64,000 nucleotides of DNA, taken from NCBI RefSeq assembly GCF_006538745.1, contig NZ_BJLR01000036.1, positions 56,205 through 120,204 on the forward strand, in the 5' to 3' direction. Below, one piece after another: positions 16,524 through 24,808 of this stretch. A program made the position numbers and the translations under genes. The first letter of the stretch is position 1; each line of letters begins with the position of its first letter. Source of the stretch: Cellulomonas cellasea (GTDB taxonomy: Bacteria > Actinomycetota > Actinomycetes > Actinomycetales > Cellulomonadaceae). The notes under the pieces are model-generated. The model searched no databases and was not told where the DNA came from. It saw only the letters and a list, made by a program, of their open reading frames with translations.

Positions 16524-17528
16524 TCACCAGCGGCCGTGCACGTGCTCCCGGATCGACCGGTCGTAGACGTCCTCGAGCGCGGCCAGCGCCTCGGCGTCGA
16601 GCGGCGCGAGCGCGGCCGCGGCGGCGTTCGCCCGGGCCTGCTCCCCGTTGCGGGCGCCCGGGATGACCGTCGAGACGCCGGGCTGGTCGACGATCCACCG
16701 CAGCGCGAGCTGCGCGGTCGTCGCGTCCGGGGCCACGCGGCGCCCGATCTCCGCGACCTCCTGGGCCGCCGCGACGCCGACCTCGAACGGCACGCCCGCG
16801 AACGTCTCGCCGACGTCGAACGCCTCGCCCTGGCGGTTGTACGTGCGGTGGTCGTTCTCCGCGAACTGCGTGCTCGCGTCGTACTTGCCCGAGAGCAGGC
16901 CGCTCGCGAGCGGGACGCGCGCGATGATCCCGACCCCGGCCTCGAGGGCCGCCGGCAGGACGCGCTCGAGCGGCTTGCGGCGGAACACGTTGAGGATGAT
17001 CTGGACGCTCGCGACGTTCGGGCGGGCGATCGCGGTGAGGGCCTCGTCGACCGTCTCGACCGAGACGCCGTACGCCGCGATGCGCTCCTCCTGCACCAGC
17101 GTCTCGAGCGCGTCGTACACCGCGTCGCGCGAGTAGACCTCGGTCGGCGGGCAGTGCAGCTGCACGAGGTCGAGCGTGTCGACGCCCAGGTTCTCGCGGG
17201 AGCGGTCGTTCCAGGCCCGGAACGCGTCGAGCGTGTACGCGTCCGCGTCGTGCGGCGCGGCCCGGCGGCCCATCTTCGTCGCGACGGTCGGGACCTCGCC
17301 GCCCGCGGCGCGCTGCGCCTGCAGGAACTTCCCGACGAGCCGCTCGCTGCGCCCGTCGCCGTACACGTCGGCCGTGTCGAGGAACGTCACGCCGTCCGCG
17401 ACCGCGGCGTCGAGCACCGCGAGCGCGTCGTCGTCCCCGACGTCACCCCAGTCACCGCCGAGCTGCCAGCAGCCCAGCCCCACCACGCCGACCGACCGTC
17501 CCGTCCTGCCCAGCACACGCTTCTCCAT
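16524..17528 (-). CDS. Aldo/keto reductase
   Basis: The 334-residue protein starts MEKRVLGRTGRSVGVVGLGC. It carries the AKR signatures FLDTADVYGDGRSERLVGKF (catalytic Asp and Tyr), VATKMGRR (catalytic Lys), LDLVQLHCPP (His) and the C-terminal VSTVIPGARNGEQARAN NADPH-binding segment. It should reduce aldehydes or ketones with NADPH. The start is set by homology; upstream in-frame sequence to 17804 is not coding-like. The ribosome site is weak, so a leaderless or short-leader transcript is possible. Substrate unknown. Confidence 0.92.
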   Translation of the reverse strand: MEKRVLGRTGRSVGVVGLGCWQLGGDWGDVGDDDALAVLDAAVADGVTFLDTADVYGDGRSERLVGKFLQAQRAAGGEVPTVATKMGRRAAPHDADAYTLDAFRAWNDRSRENLGVDTLDLVQLHCPPTEVYSRDAVYDALETLVQEERIAAYGVSVETVDEALTAIARPNVASVQIILNVFRRKPLERVLPAALEAGVGIIARVPLASGLLSGKYDASTQFAENDHRTYNRQGEAFDVGETFAGVPFEVGVAAAQEVAEIGRRVAPDATTAQLALRWIVDQPGVSTVIPGARNGEQARANAAAAALAPLDAEALAALEDVYDRSIREHVHGRW

Positions 17529-17622
17529 GCGGCCGACGCTACCCTGGGCTGCGCGGGTGGGCAGGGTCGACGCGGCGCCGCCGGCCCGGACGCCGACCCC
17601 GCCCCGGTCCCCAGGAGGACGC

Positions 17623-17994
17623 ATGGAGCACCCCCGGATGTACGACGACGGCGACCCGCTCCTGGCGCACGTCCGCGACGTCGCGGCGCGCTTCCCGGAG
17701 TCGGTCGAGGTCGAGGCGTGGGGCCGCCCGACGTTCCGTGCGGGCAAGAAGATCTTCGCGGTGTACGGGTCGAGCGGGACGGACGAGCCCGCGCTGATCC
17801 TCAAGCCGGACCCCGACGAGCGGCCCGCGCTGGAGCAGGACGAGCGGTTCTTCTCGCCGCCGTACTTCGGTCCCGCCGGGTGGCTCGCGCTGCGCCTCGA
17901 CCCGACCGTCGACTGGGACGAGGTGCGGGAGCTGCTCGACTCGTCCTACCGCCAGGTCGCGCTGGTGCGGATGCTCCGGGCGCTCGACGCGTGA
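17623..17994 (+). CDS. MmcQ/YjbR family protein
   Basis: The 123-residue protein (MEHPRMYDDGDPLLAHVRDV) has the YjbR/CyaY-like double-wing fold motifs: ESVEVEAWGRPTFRAGKKIF, FFSPPYFGPAGWLALRLD and LLDSSYRQVA near the end. AGGAGG stands ahead of ATG 17623. Family members are DNA-binding-like small proteins with no settled role. The stop overlaps the GTG of the next gene by four bases, so the two form an operon. Confidence 0.85.
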   Translation: MEHPRMYDDGDPLLAHVRDVAARFPESVEVEAWGRPTFRAGKKIFAVYGSSGTDEPALILKPDPDERPALEQDERFFSPPYFGPAGWLALRLDPTVDWDEVRELLDSSYRQVALVRMLRALDA

Positions 17995-18488
17995 ACGGCT
18001 CCCCCGGCGGACCGCCGCCCGTGAGCGGCGCGCCCCGCGGACGCGAGATCGCCGTGAGCCGCGTCCTGCCGGTGAGCGCCGAAGCCGCGTGGGACCTGCT
18101 GCTCGAGGGCCGCAACCACGAGCGGTGGATCCCCCTGACCCGGATCGACCTGCCCGACGGGCCGCTGCGGCTCGGTGCGCGCTTCGAGGCGACGTCGGGC
18201 CCGTTCGCCCGGCGCGGCGCCCCCGGGCTGCTCGACCGCATGCGCCTCGACCGGTTCGAGCCGCCGACCGCCGACCGCGCCGGGGAGGCCGTCTTCACCA
18301 AGCTGGGGCCGATCCTCCTCGGTGAGGCCGCCGTCCGCGTGGCCGACGCCGGCCCCGGGCGAGCACGGGTGACCTGGTCCGAGCGCGTGGTCCTCGCCGG
18401 GCCGGTCCCCGCCGGTGCGGTGCTCGCGCCGGTGCTCGGGCTCATGCTGCGGTTCGCGCTCGCGAGGATCGCGCGCGAGCTGCGCTGA
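17991..18488 (+). CDS. SRPBCC (polyketide cyclase-like) protein
   Basis: This frame starts at GTG 17991, whose GTGA overlaps the preceding stop; other in-frame GTGs lie at 18021 and 18054. The 165-residue product has the helix-grip pattern AVSRVLPVSAEAAWDLLLEG, NHERWIPLTRIDLPDGPLRL and a C-terminal helix LGLMLRFALARIARELR. It should bind a small hydrophobic ligand; no enzyme activity can be inferred. Translational coupling with the YjbR gene suggests a joint function. Confidence 0.8.
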   Translation: MNGSPGGPPPVSGAPRGREIAVSRVLPVSAEAAWDLLLEGRNHERWIPLTRIDLPDGPLRLGARFEATSGPFARRGAPGLLDRMRLDRFEPPTADRAGEAVFTKLGPILLGEAAVRVADAGPGRARVTWSERVVLAGPVPAGAVLAPVLGLMLRFALARIARELR

Positions 18489-18501
18489 GCCGCGTCGCCC
18501 T

Positions 18502-18562
18502 GCGCAACGAATCGCCGCGGAACCCGCGCACGGCGCAACGTTCCGCACCCGGACGCGCAACG
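18502..18562. promoter_or_regulatory. Three phased GCGCAACG repeats upstream of the arginine-catabolic genes
   Basis: GCGCAACG occurs at 18502-18509, 18533-18540 and 18555-18562, all in the same orientation. The spacings are 31 and 22 bp, close to three and two helical turns. The last copy is 152 bp before the ATG at 18715. Phased direct repeats of this kind suit an Lrp/AsnC-type regulator, and one is encoded 3.7 kb downstream. Confidence 0.5.
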
Positions 18563-18714
18563 CGGCGTGCCAGGTCGACGCCCCGGCGGCTCGTACGCTC
18601 GGAGGGTGCCCGGCCCGAGTCACCGCTCGGGCCTCAGGACGCGCCGGGCCCACCCCCCACGGCCCGGCGCGTCGCCCCCAGCCCCGCGCTGACCACCGCC
18701 CGCCGAGGAGCCTC

Positions 18715-19566
18715 ATGTCCGTCACGCCCGCGACCCCCACCCCCGAGCGCACCGCGACCCCGCGTCACTTCCTCATGTGCGAGCCCGTGCACTACACCGT
18801 CTCCTACGAGATCAACCCGTGGATGGACGTCACGCGCCACACCGACGCCGGTCTCGCCGTCCGCCAGTGGCGCACGCTGCGGGACGTGTACCTCGACCTC
18901 GGCCACACGGTCGAGACGATCGACCCGGTCGAGGGCCTGCCGGACATGGTCTACGCCGCGAACGGCGCGACGGTCGTCGACGGCGTCGTCTACTCGGCCC
19001 GGTTCCGGTACGCCGAGCGCGGCCCCGAGGGCCCCGCGTACCAGAAGTGGTTCGCCGACCGGGGCTACGTCACGCACACCGCGTCGGAGATCAACGAGGG
19101 CGAGGGCGACCTGCTCGTCGTCGGCGACGTGATCCTCGCGGGCACCGGCTTCCGGACGGACCAGTCCGCGCACGAGGAGGCTGCCGGCCTGTTCGGCCGC
19201 GAGGTCGTCTCGCTCGAGCTCGTCGACCCGCACTACTACCACCTCGACACCGCGCTCGCGGTGCTGTCGAGCGACCCGGCCGACCCGCAGGTGGCGTACT
19301 ACCCGCCGGCGTTCTCGGACCGGTCGCGCGAGCTGCTCGAGCGCGTGTTCCCCGACGCGATCCGTGCGACCGAGCGCGACGCGGTGGCCCTCGGCCTCAA
19401 CGCGGTGAGCGACGGGAAGAACGTCGTCGTCGCCCCCGGGGCCGTCGACCTCGCGGCGGCGCTGACCGAGCGCGGCTGGAACCCGATCCCGGTCGACACG
19501 AGCGAGCTGCTCAAGGGCGGCGGCGGCGCGAAGTGCTGCACGCTCGAGATCCGCAGCGCGCGATGA
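18715..19566 (+). CDS. Guanidino-group-modifying enzyme, probable arginine dihydrolase (ArgZ-like) rather than DDAH
   Basis: The 283-residue protein has the amidinotransferase/arginine-deiminase fold: GLPDMVYAANGATVVDG, SARFRYAERGPEGPAYQKWF, acidic INEGEGDLL, the catalytic His in DPHYYHLD (His176) and the catalytic Cys in KGGGGAKCCTLE (Cys274 or 275). Single-domain members are often annotated dimethylargininase (arginine derivative to citrulline). At the position where deiminases and DDAH carry Asp, this protein has Asn83 (YAAN), as do cyanobacterial arginine dihydrolase ArgZ and succinylarginine dihydrolase AstB, which release ornithine-type products plus CO2 and ammonia. The next gene uses ornithine, which fits. 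The start ATG 18715 follows GAGGAG. The exact reaction remains inferred. Confidence 0.82.
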   Translation: MSVTPATPTPERTATPRHFLMCEPVHYTVSYEINPWMDVTRHTDAGLAVRQWRTLRDVYLDLGHTVETIDPVEGLPDMVYAANGATVVDGVVYSARFRYAERGPEGPAYQKWFADRGYVTHTASEINEGEGDLLVVGDVILAGTGFRTDQSAHEEAAGLFGREVVSLELVDPHYYHLDTALAVLSSDPADPQVAYYPPAFSDRSRELLERVFPDAIRATERDAVALGLNAVSDGKNVVVAPGAVDLAAALTERGWNPIPVDTSELLKGGGGAKCCTLEIRSAR

Positions 19567-20801
19567 CGACGACGGTGCCCGCCGCCGCGCCGGGCGCTGC
19601 GCACGCCGCCGGGAGCACCCCCACGCTGGCGCAGAACTACCACCCGCTCCCGGTGACGCTCGCGTCCGGCTCGGGCGCCTGGGTGCGCGACACCGCGGGC
19701 GCCGACTACCTCGACCTCCTGGCCGGGTACTCGGCGCTCAACTTCGGGCACGGGCACCCCACCCTGCTCGCCGCGGCGCACGCGCAGCTCGACCGGATCA
19801 CGCTCACCTCGCGCGCGTTCGACCACGACCTGCTCGTGCCGTTCGCCGACGCGCTCGCCGCCCTGGCCGCGCCGCGCGTCGCGGGTCCCCCGATGGTCCT
19901 GCCGATGAACACCGGCGCCGAGGCCGTCGAGACCGCGATCAAGGCCGCCCGCAAGTGGGGCTACGACGTCAAGGGCGTCGCGCCGGACCGGGCGACGATC
20001 GTCGTCGCGTCGGGCAACTTCCACGGCCGGACGACGACGATCGTCTCGTTCTCGGACGACGCCGACGCGCGCACCGGCTTCGGCCCGTTCACCCCGGGAT
20101 TCCGCATCGTGCCGTACGGCGACGCGGCGGCGGTGCGGGACGCGATCGACGAGACGACGGTCGCGGTGCTGCTCGAGCCGATCCAGGGCGAGCAGGGCGT
20201 CGTCATCCCGCCCGACGACTACTGGCCGGCCGTGCGCGCCGCGTGCGACGAGGCGGGCGTGCTGCTCGTCGCCGACGAGATCCAGTCGGGCCTCGGGCGC
20301 ACCGGGACGACGTTCGCGTGCGAGCTGTGGGGCGTGCGCCCCGACCTCATGACGCTCGGCAAGGCGCTCGGCGGCGGCATCGTGCCCGTGTCCGCGGTCG
20401 TCGGGCGCGCGGACGTGCTTGGCGTGCTCACCTACGGCACCCACGGCTCGACGTTCGGCGGCAACCCGCTCGCGTGCGCGGTCGGCCTCGCCGTCATCGG
20501 GCTGCTCGCGACCGGGGAGCACCAGGAGCGCGCGCGGACCCTCGGCGTGCACCTGCGCGAGCGGCTGCAGTCGCTGGCCGACGACGGGCTCGTCGAGCGC
20601 TTCCGGGCCGTCGGGCTGTGGGCCGGCGTCGACGTCGACCCGGCGCGGTTCACCGGGCGCGAGGTCTGCGTGCGGCTGCTCGAGCAGGGCGTGCTCGTCA
20701 AGGACACGCACGGCTCGACGATCCGGCTCGCGCCGCCGCTCGTCATCGGGCGCGACGACCTCGACCTCGCACTCGACCGGCTCACGCTCGTCCTGCGCTG
20801 A
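19563..20801 (+). CDS. rocD: Ornithine aminotransferase
   Basis: The 412-residue class-III PLP aminotransferase (YLDLLAGYSALNFGHGHPTL, NTGAEAVETAIKAARKWGY, VLLVADEIQSGLGRTG, LMTLGKALGGGIVPVSA with the PLP lysine at about residue 267) matches RocD over its whole length. It transfers the delta-amino group of ornithine to 2-oxoglutarate, giving glutamate-5-semialdehyde and glutamate. The start overlaps the stop of the ArgZ-like gene by four bases, so the two enzymes are made together. They would convert arginine to ornithine and then toward proline/glutamate. A strong hairpin terminator closes the operon. Confidence 0.94.
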   Translation: MTTTVPAAAPGAAHAAGSTPTLAQNYHPLPVTLASGSGAWVRDTAGADYLDLLAGYSALNFGHGHPTLLAAAHAQLDRITLTSRAFDHDLLVPFADALAALAAPRVAGPPMVLPMNTGAEAVETAIKAARKWGYDVKGVAPDRATIVVASGNFHGRTTTIVSFSDDADARTGFGPFTPGFRIVPYGDAAAVRDAIDETTVAVLLEPIQGEQGVVIPPDDYWPAVRAACDEAGVLLVADEIQSGLGRTGTTFACELWGVRPDLMTLGKALGGGIVPVSAVVGRADVLGVLTYGTHGSTFGGNPLACAVGLAVIGLLATGEHQERARTLGVHLRERLQSLADDGLVERFRAVGLWAGVDVDPARFTGREVCVRLLEQGVLVKDTHGSTIRLAPPLVIGRDDLDLALDRLTLVLR

Positions 20802-20841
20802 GCCGCTCCCGCAGGTCGCGCTGCGGGATCCGCCGGAACGC

Positions 20842-20880
20842 CGAGGGCCCCGGACGCACGTGCTGCGTCCGGGGCCCTCG
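20842..20880. terminator. Strong bidirectional hairpin after rocD
   Basis: A perfect 17-bp inverted repeat (20842-20858 and 20864-20880, loop CGTGC) lies between the convergent stops of rocD and the CAP-domain gene. Confidence 0.88.
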
Positions 20881-20941
20881 TGCGTCGGCGGTCGGTCCGG
20901 CCGGGTCCCCGGCCGACGGGGACGGAGCCGTGCGGCGGCGG

Positions 20942-22192
20942 TCAGCTGAAGGACATCGCCGTGAACAGGCGCCCGTTGAGCGTGACGGCGCCGATCGACA
21001 CGTGCGAGGAGTCGGACAGCAGCCACGCGTTGTGCCCCGCCGAGTTCGCGTAGGCCGAGATCATCGCGCTCGAGCTCGCTGGCTGGACGTAGCCGACGAT
21101 GTGGTCGCGGCCGCTGTGCCAGATCCGCCACTGCGCGGCCATGTCCGCGGCGTGGTTCGCGAGCGAGCTCGACCCCGACACGCTGACCGGGCCCAGCCCG
21201 TTCGCGGCGCGGTGCGCGTTGATGGCCTCACCGAGACCGCCGACGCCGTACGACTCGACGCCCGCGGCCCAGCCCCCGGCGGCCTCGGCCGGCGCTGCGG
21301 CGGCGGCCGGTGCGCTGCCGCCCGAGGCGCGCGGTGCCGCGGCCTGCCGGGGTGCGCGGGACGCGGGACGGGCGTTCGCGCGGCGCTGCGCTGCCTCGGC
21401 CTCCGCGGCGGCTGCGGCCTCCGCCGCGGCGCGCTCGGCGGCGATGCGGGCGTCCTCGGCGGCCTGCCACGCGGCCTGCGCGTCGATCGCAGCCTGCTGC
21501 GGCGCTGCCACGGCGGCGGCGGCCGTGCGCAGCGTAGCGACGCTGGTGCCGCTCCCGGTCGTGGTGGTGACGGCTCCGAGCGCGTCGACCGCGGCCTGCA
21601 GCGCGGCCCGCGGGGCCTCCCCCGCCTGCGGAGTCGCGGCGAGCGCACCCTGGGCGGCCTGCGTGACCGCGGCGGCGTCGGCGAGGGCCGCGGCGCGGAA
21701 CGCGGCGGACGACGCGGCCACGGTGGCGCGGGCACGGTCGTCGAGGAAGCGGGTGTCGGCCGCACGCGCGGCGGTCTCGGTCGCGACGCGGTCCTGGGCG
21801 CGGGCGAGCTCGGCGGCCTTGGCGTCGAGCTGGAACTTGACCAGGATGCCGGCGACGAGAGCGCCGAGCACGAGCGCCAGGGCGCTGACGACCAGGGCGG
21901 TCCGCACGCGGCGGCCCTTCGCCGGCGAGCCGGCGGCGGGCGCGGGGGTGGCGGGGGTCGCGGGCGCGGGGGTCGCGGGCGCGGAGGTGGCGGCGCCGGC
22001 GGTCGGCGCGGGTGCGGCGGTCGGTGCCTCGGGCGGGGCGATGCTCTCGACCGCGGGCGCGGGGAGCGGTGCGGGGACGAGCGGGGTCCCCGGGGGCGCG
22101 GTCGTCGCTGCGTCGGGCGCGGCCCCGGTCGCGCCGACCTCGCGCTGCGTCGGGATGGTGCCGAGCCGTCGGTCCTCGCGCACAGTCGCCAT
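20942..22192 (-). CDS. Membrane-anchored coiled-coil protein with C-terminal CAP/SCP-like domain
   Basis: The 416-residue protein has a Pro/Ala-rich cytoplasmic head (1-90), one membrane helix (RTALVVSALALVLGALVAGI, about 96-118) and a long Ala-rich helix (about 120-290) predicted to be coiled coil. A short CAP-like domain closes it (GEAINAHRAANGLGPVSVSG, RIWHSGRDHIVGYVQPASS, SAGHNAWLLSDSSHVSIGAV). The CAP cavity His residues seem present (WHSG and SSHVSIG), but the GENI-type motif is missing, so the domain is divergent. It should sit on the outer face of the membrane. Function unknown. The upstream 232-bp gap is AT-rich for this genome and shared with the divergent Lrp gene. Confidence 0.75.
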   Translation of the reverse strand: MATVREDRRLGTIPTQREVGATGAAPDAATTAPPGTPLVPAPLPAPAVESIAPPEAPTAAPAPTAGAATSAPATPAPATPATPAPAAGSPAKGRRVRTALVVSALALVLGALVAGILVKFQLDAKAAELARAQDRVATETAARAADTRFLDDRARATVAASSAAFRAAALADAAAVTQAAQGALAATPQAGEAPRAALQAAVDALGAVTTTTGSGTSVATLRTAAAAVAAPQQAAIDAQAAWQAAEDARIAAERAAAEAAAAAEAEAAQRRANARPASRAPRQAAAPRASGGSAPAAAAAPAEAAGGWAAGVESYGVGGLGEAINAHRAANGLGPVSVSGSSSLANHAADMAAQWRIWHSGRDHIVGYVQPASSSAMISAYANSAGHNAWLLSDSSHVSIGAVTLNGRLFTAMSFS

Positions 22193-22424
22193 GGCTGCCC
22201 CTGCCTCTCGTCGGGCACGACTTTTGCGGAATCGCCACCTGGACGCAAGACCGGATGCGCATTGTTACGGCTAAATGTCGGGTTTGTTCCCGACTGCCCA
22301 GAAAAATCATTCCTCGGCGTATTGGTTCATGAGATTACGGGATCCGAGCCATTTGGTAGCGATCGCCCCTTCCTCGACGTCGGACCACGCCGGCGGGCGC
22401 AGCGCCGTGCGGGATGATGAGCCC

Positions 22425-22928
22425 GTGCCGCCCGCCTCGCCCTTCTCGGACCGCCCTGCCGACGTCGCGCCCCTCGACAGCCTCGACACCGCGATCCTGC
22501 GCGAGCTCGCCGTCGACGCCCGGGCCAGCTACGCCGAGATCGGCGCCGCGGTGTCGCTGTCCGCCCCCGCGGTCAAGCGGCGCGTCGACCGGCTGCGGGC
22601 GCGCGGCGTCGTGCGCGGGTACACGGTGCTCCTCGACCCGGCGGCGCTCGGCTGGGCGACCGAGGCCTTCGTCGAGCTCTACTGCCACGGCTCGACGAGC
22701 CCGGCGACGATGCGGGCGGCCGTCGAGAACTACCCCGAGGTCGTCTCCGCGAGCACGGTCACGGGCGACGTCGACGTGGTGCTCCAGGTCCGCGCGCACG
22801 ACATGCGCCACCTCGAGCAGGTCGTCGAGCGCCTCGCCGCCGAGCCGTTCGTCGCCCGGACCCGCTCGACGATCGTCCTGTCCGCCCTGCTGCGCCGCCC
22901 GGACGTCCCCGCAGGCCCGCCCGCCTGA
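22425..22928 (+). CDS. Lrp/AsnC-family transcriptional regulator
   Basis: The protein (167 residues from GTG 22425) has an AsnC-type winged helix (LDSLDTAILRELAVDARASY, LSAPAVKRRVDRLRARGVVR) and a RAM ligand domain (WATEAFVELYCHGSTS, ASTVTGDVDVVLQVRAHDM). An in-frame extension to 22275 exists but gives an atypical N-terminus. Lrp-type proteins bind amino acids and form octamers that wrap phased DNA sites. The nearest amino-acid genes are the ArgZ-like/rocD pair 1.6 kb to the left, preceded by phased repeats. The 13 bases GCGCATTGTTACG at 22257-22269 in its own upstream region match one of those repeats (18533-18545) at 10 of 13 positions, hinting at autoregulation. Confidence 0.88.
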   Translation: MPPASPFSDRPADVAPLDSLDTAILRELAVDARASYAEIGAAVSLSAPAVKRRVDRLRARGVVRGYTVLLDPAALGWATEAFVELYCHGSTSPATMRAAVENYPEVVSASTVTGDVDVVLQVRAHDMRHLEQVVERLAAEPFVARTRSTIVLSALLRRPDVPAGPPA

Positions 22929-22980
22929 CGCGGCCCCGCGGGCCCGCCCGCCGGACGCGTCCCCGCGGGCGCCCGCCCGG

Positions 22981-23952
22981 CTAGACCCGACGCTCGGGCG
23001 GCACCTCGCCGGTCCGCTCCGCGAACTGCTTGCACCGGCTCGTCACGACCATCACCGGGCACACCGCGTGGTGCAGGACCGCCTGGCTCGTCGAGCCGAG
23101 CAGCAGCCCCGCGAACCCGCCGCGCCCGCGCGACCCCACGACGATGAGGTCGGTCGCGGTCGAGAACTCGGTGAGCAGCTCGGCGCCGGTGCCGTCGAGC
23201 ACGTGCCGGCGCACCGTGAGGCCGGGGTGGTCGGCGAGCGCGCGGTCGACCACGACGTTGAGGCCCTCCGCGGCGTCCGCGAGCACCTGCTCGTGGTCCA
23301 CGGCGGCGGGCAGCCACGCGAGGATCCCGGTCCCGGAGCCGACGGGCACGCCCGCGACCGCGGTCAGCTCGGCGCCCCAGGCCTCCGCCTCCGTGATCGC
23401 GCAGCGCAGCGCGAGGTCCGCCTGCGGCGACCCGTCGATCCCGACGACGATCCGGCGCACGGGCGCGACGGGTTCGAGCGGCGCGTCGTCCACGGCGCCC
23501 CGCGCGTTGTCCGGACCGCGCAGGGGCACCACGACCGTCGGGCAGAACGCGTGCGCCGGGAGCGCCGAGGACACCGTGCCGAGCAGGCGGTCCGCGAACC
23601 CGCCGCGACCGCGCGTGCCGACGACGGCGAGCGCCACGTCGTGCGACATCTCGACGAGCACCCCCGCGGCGTCGCCCGTGGCGACCGTCGCGGTGACCGG
23701 GATCCCGAGCGGGGCGACCCGCGCCTGCGCCTCGGCCAGCACGGCCCGGGCGCCCTCCTGGATCGCGGAGTCGTCGAGCGCCGCGTAGCCGCCGTCGAGC
23801 GAGGCGGCCGTGAACGACGGCAGCGAGTACGAGCACACGACCTGCAGCCGGCGGCCGTGCACCTGCGCCTGGGCGGCGGCCCAGTCGAGCGCGTGCAGGC
23901 TCGCCGCCGAGCCGTCCACCCCCACGAGCACGACGTCGTCGTGGTGCGTCAT
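22981..23952 (-). CDS. Tandem universal stress protein (two UspA domains)
   Basis: The 323-residue protein contains two UspA domains (about 1-145 and 160-310). Each has an N-terminal VVLVGVDGSAAS or IVVGIDGSPQAD strand and the ATP-binding G2xG9xG(S/T) signature: GTRGRGGFADRLLGTVSS in the first, GSRGRGGFAGLLLGSTSQ in the second. ATP binding by both halves is therefore likely. Such proteins are induced in stationary phase and hypoxia and act in stress survival. The extreme C-terminus adds a charged tail containing CKQFAERTGE. It is monocistronic. No partner is evident. Confidence 0.92.
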   Translation of the reverse strand: MTHHDDVVLVGVDGSAASLHALDWAAAQAQVHGRRLQVVCSYSLPSFTAASLDGGYAALDDSAIQEGARAVLAEAQARVAPLGIPVTATVATGDAAGVLVEMSHDVALAVVGTRGRGGFADRLLGTVSSALPAHAFCPTVVVPLRGPDNARGAVDDAPLEPVAPVRRIVVGIDGSPQADLALRCAITEAEAWGAELTAVAGVPVGSGTGILAWLPAAVDHEQVLADAAEGLNVVVDRALADHPGLTVRRHVLDGTGAELLTEFSTATDLIVVGSRGRGGFAGLLLGSTSQAVLHHAVCPVMVVTSRCKQFAERTGEVPPERRV

Positions 23953-24094
23953 CGCCGGTACCTCCTGGTCGTCACGGCACCCAGTCTGCCCCCGATCATG
24001 CCCGCGGCGGAAACTTTCGCGACACTCTCTTGGGGGACCCTTGGCGTGCTCGGACGGCCGGACGGCCCTGGCCGGACCACCCGGCCGGGAGCGC

Positions 24095-24595
24095 TCAGGC
24101 GACGAGGTAGGCGCTCCAGGTCGGCTCGTCGACGTGCGAGCCCGCCATCAGCGCCGCGAGGCCGCGCGGCGCCCGCGGGACGAACGGCAGCTCCCAGCCG
24201 ATCTCGTGCAGCAGCCGGTCGGCCTTGCGGTGGTTGCACCGGCTGCACGCCGCGACGACGTTCGTCCACTCGTGCCGACCGCCGCGCGAGCGGGGCAGCA
24301 CGTGGTCGACGGTGTCCGCTCCCCCGCCGCAGTACGCGCAGCGGTGGTTGTCGCGCTGCAGGACCGTGCGCCGCGTCGGGGCGACCGCCTTGCGCATCGG
24401 GACGTGCACGTAGCGCGTCAGGCACAGCACGAGCGGCAGCGGGAGCGAGGTGCGTTCGGAGTGGAGCTCGCGCCCGTCGGTCTCGAGGATCGACGCCTTC
24501 CCGGACATGACCAGCGTGACGGCGCGGTGCACGCTCACGACGCAGAGGGGTTCGAGACTGGCATTGAGAAGCAGCGTCCGGTGCGTCACGGGCAT
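24095..24595 (-). CDS. HNH endonuclease family protein
   Basis: The 166-residue product (MPVTHRTLLLNASLEPLCVV) carries a complete HNH nuclease domain: RRTVLQRDNHRCAYCGG, TVDHVLPRSRGGRHEWTNVV and ACSRCNHRKADR. The two CxxC pairs bind structural zinc, and the DH and N/H residues form the metal-dependent active site. The N-terminal half, with VSVHRAVTLVMSGKA and LTRYVHVP, is typical of the widespread actinobacterial HNH proteins of this size. These are conserved, single-copy and not linked to mobile elements. The biological target is unknown. The longer frame to 24748 has no ribosome site. Confidence 0.88.
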   Translation of the reverse strand: MPVTHRTLLLNASLEPLCVVSVHRAVTLVMSGKASILETDGRELHSERTSLPLPLVLCLTRYVHVPMRKAVAPTRRTVLQRDNHRCAYCGGGADTVDHVLPRSRGGRHEWTNVVAACSRCNHRKADRLLHEIGWELPFVPRAPRGLAALMAGSHVDEPTWSAYLVA

Positions 24596-24750
24596 CAGCA
24601 CGGCGGGCTCCTGTCCAGGTCGGTGGACCCACCTGGCTGGTGGGTCCCTGGGGGAGTGCAAGCGCGACCAGAGTACGCGGCGAGGTCCTCCGCGTCCCTC
24701 GACTTTCGCACGTGCACCCCGTGAACGCCCGGCGACTGCCGGACGCACGT

Positions 24751-24790
24751 CCAGGGCCCCCTGCGCGCGGTCGCGTGCAGGGGGCCCTGG
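24751..24790 (-). terminator. Hairpin terminator after the NlpC/P60 gene
   Basis: Arms CCAGGGCCCCCTGC (24751-24764) and their complement (24777-24790) form a perfect 14-bp stem with a 12-base loop that can itself pair. The structure lies 19 bases past the minus-strand stop at 24809. Confidence 0.8.
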
Positions 24791-24808
24791 AGGAGCGGTG
24801 CGGAGGCG

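Noticed and set aside
18715..19566. Simple annotation as dimethylarginine dimethylaminohydrolase
   Set aside because: The Asn in place of the substrate-binding Asp and the coupling with ornithine aminotransferase fit an arginine dihydrolase better.
22929..22980. Possible terminator between lrp and the universal stress gene
   Set aside because: The sequence is a run of direct GCCCGCCCGCC-type repeats; no stem stronger than the background could be defined.
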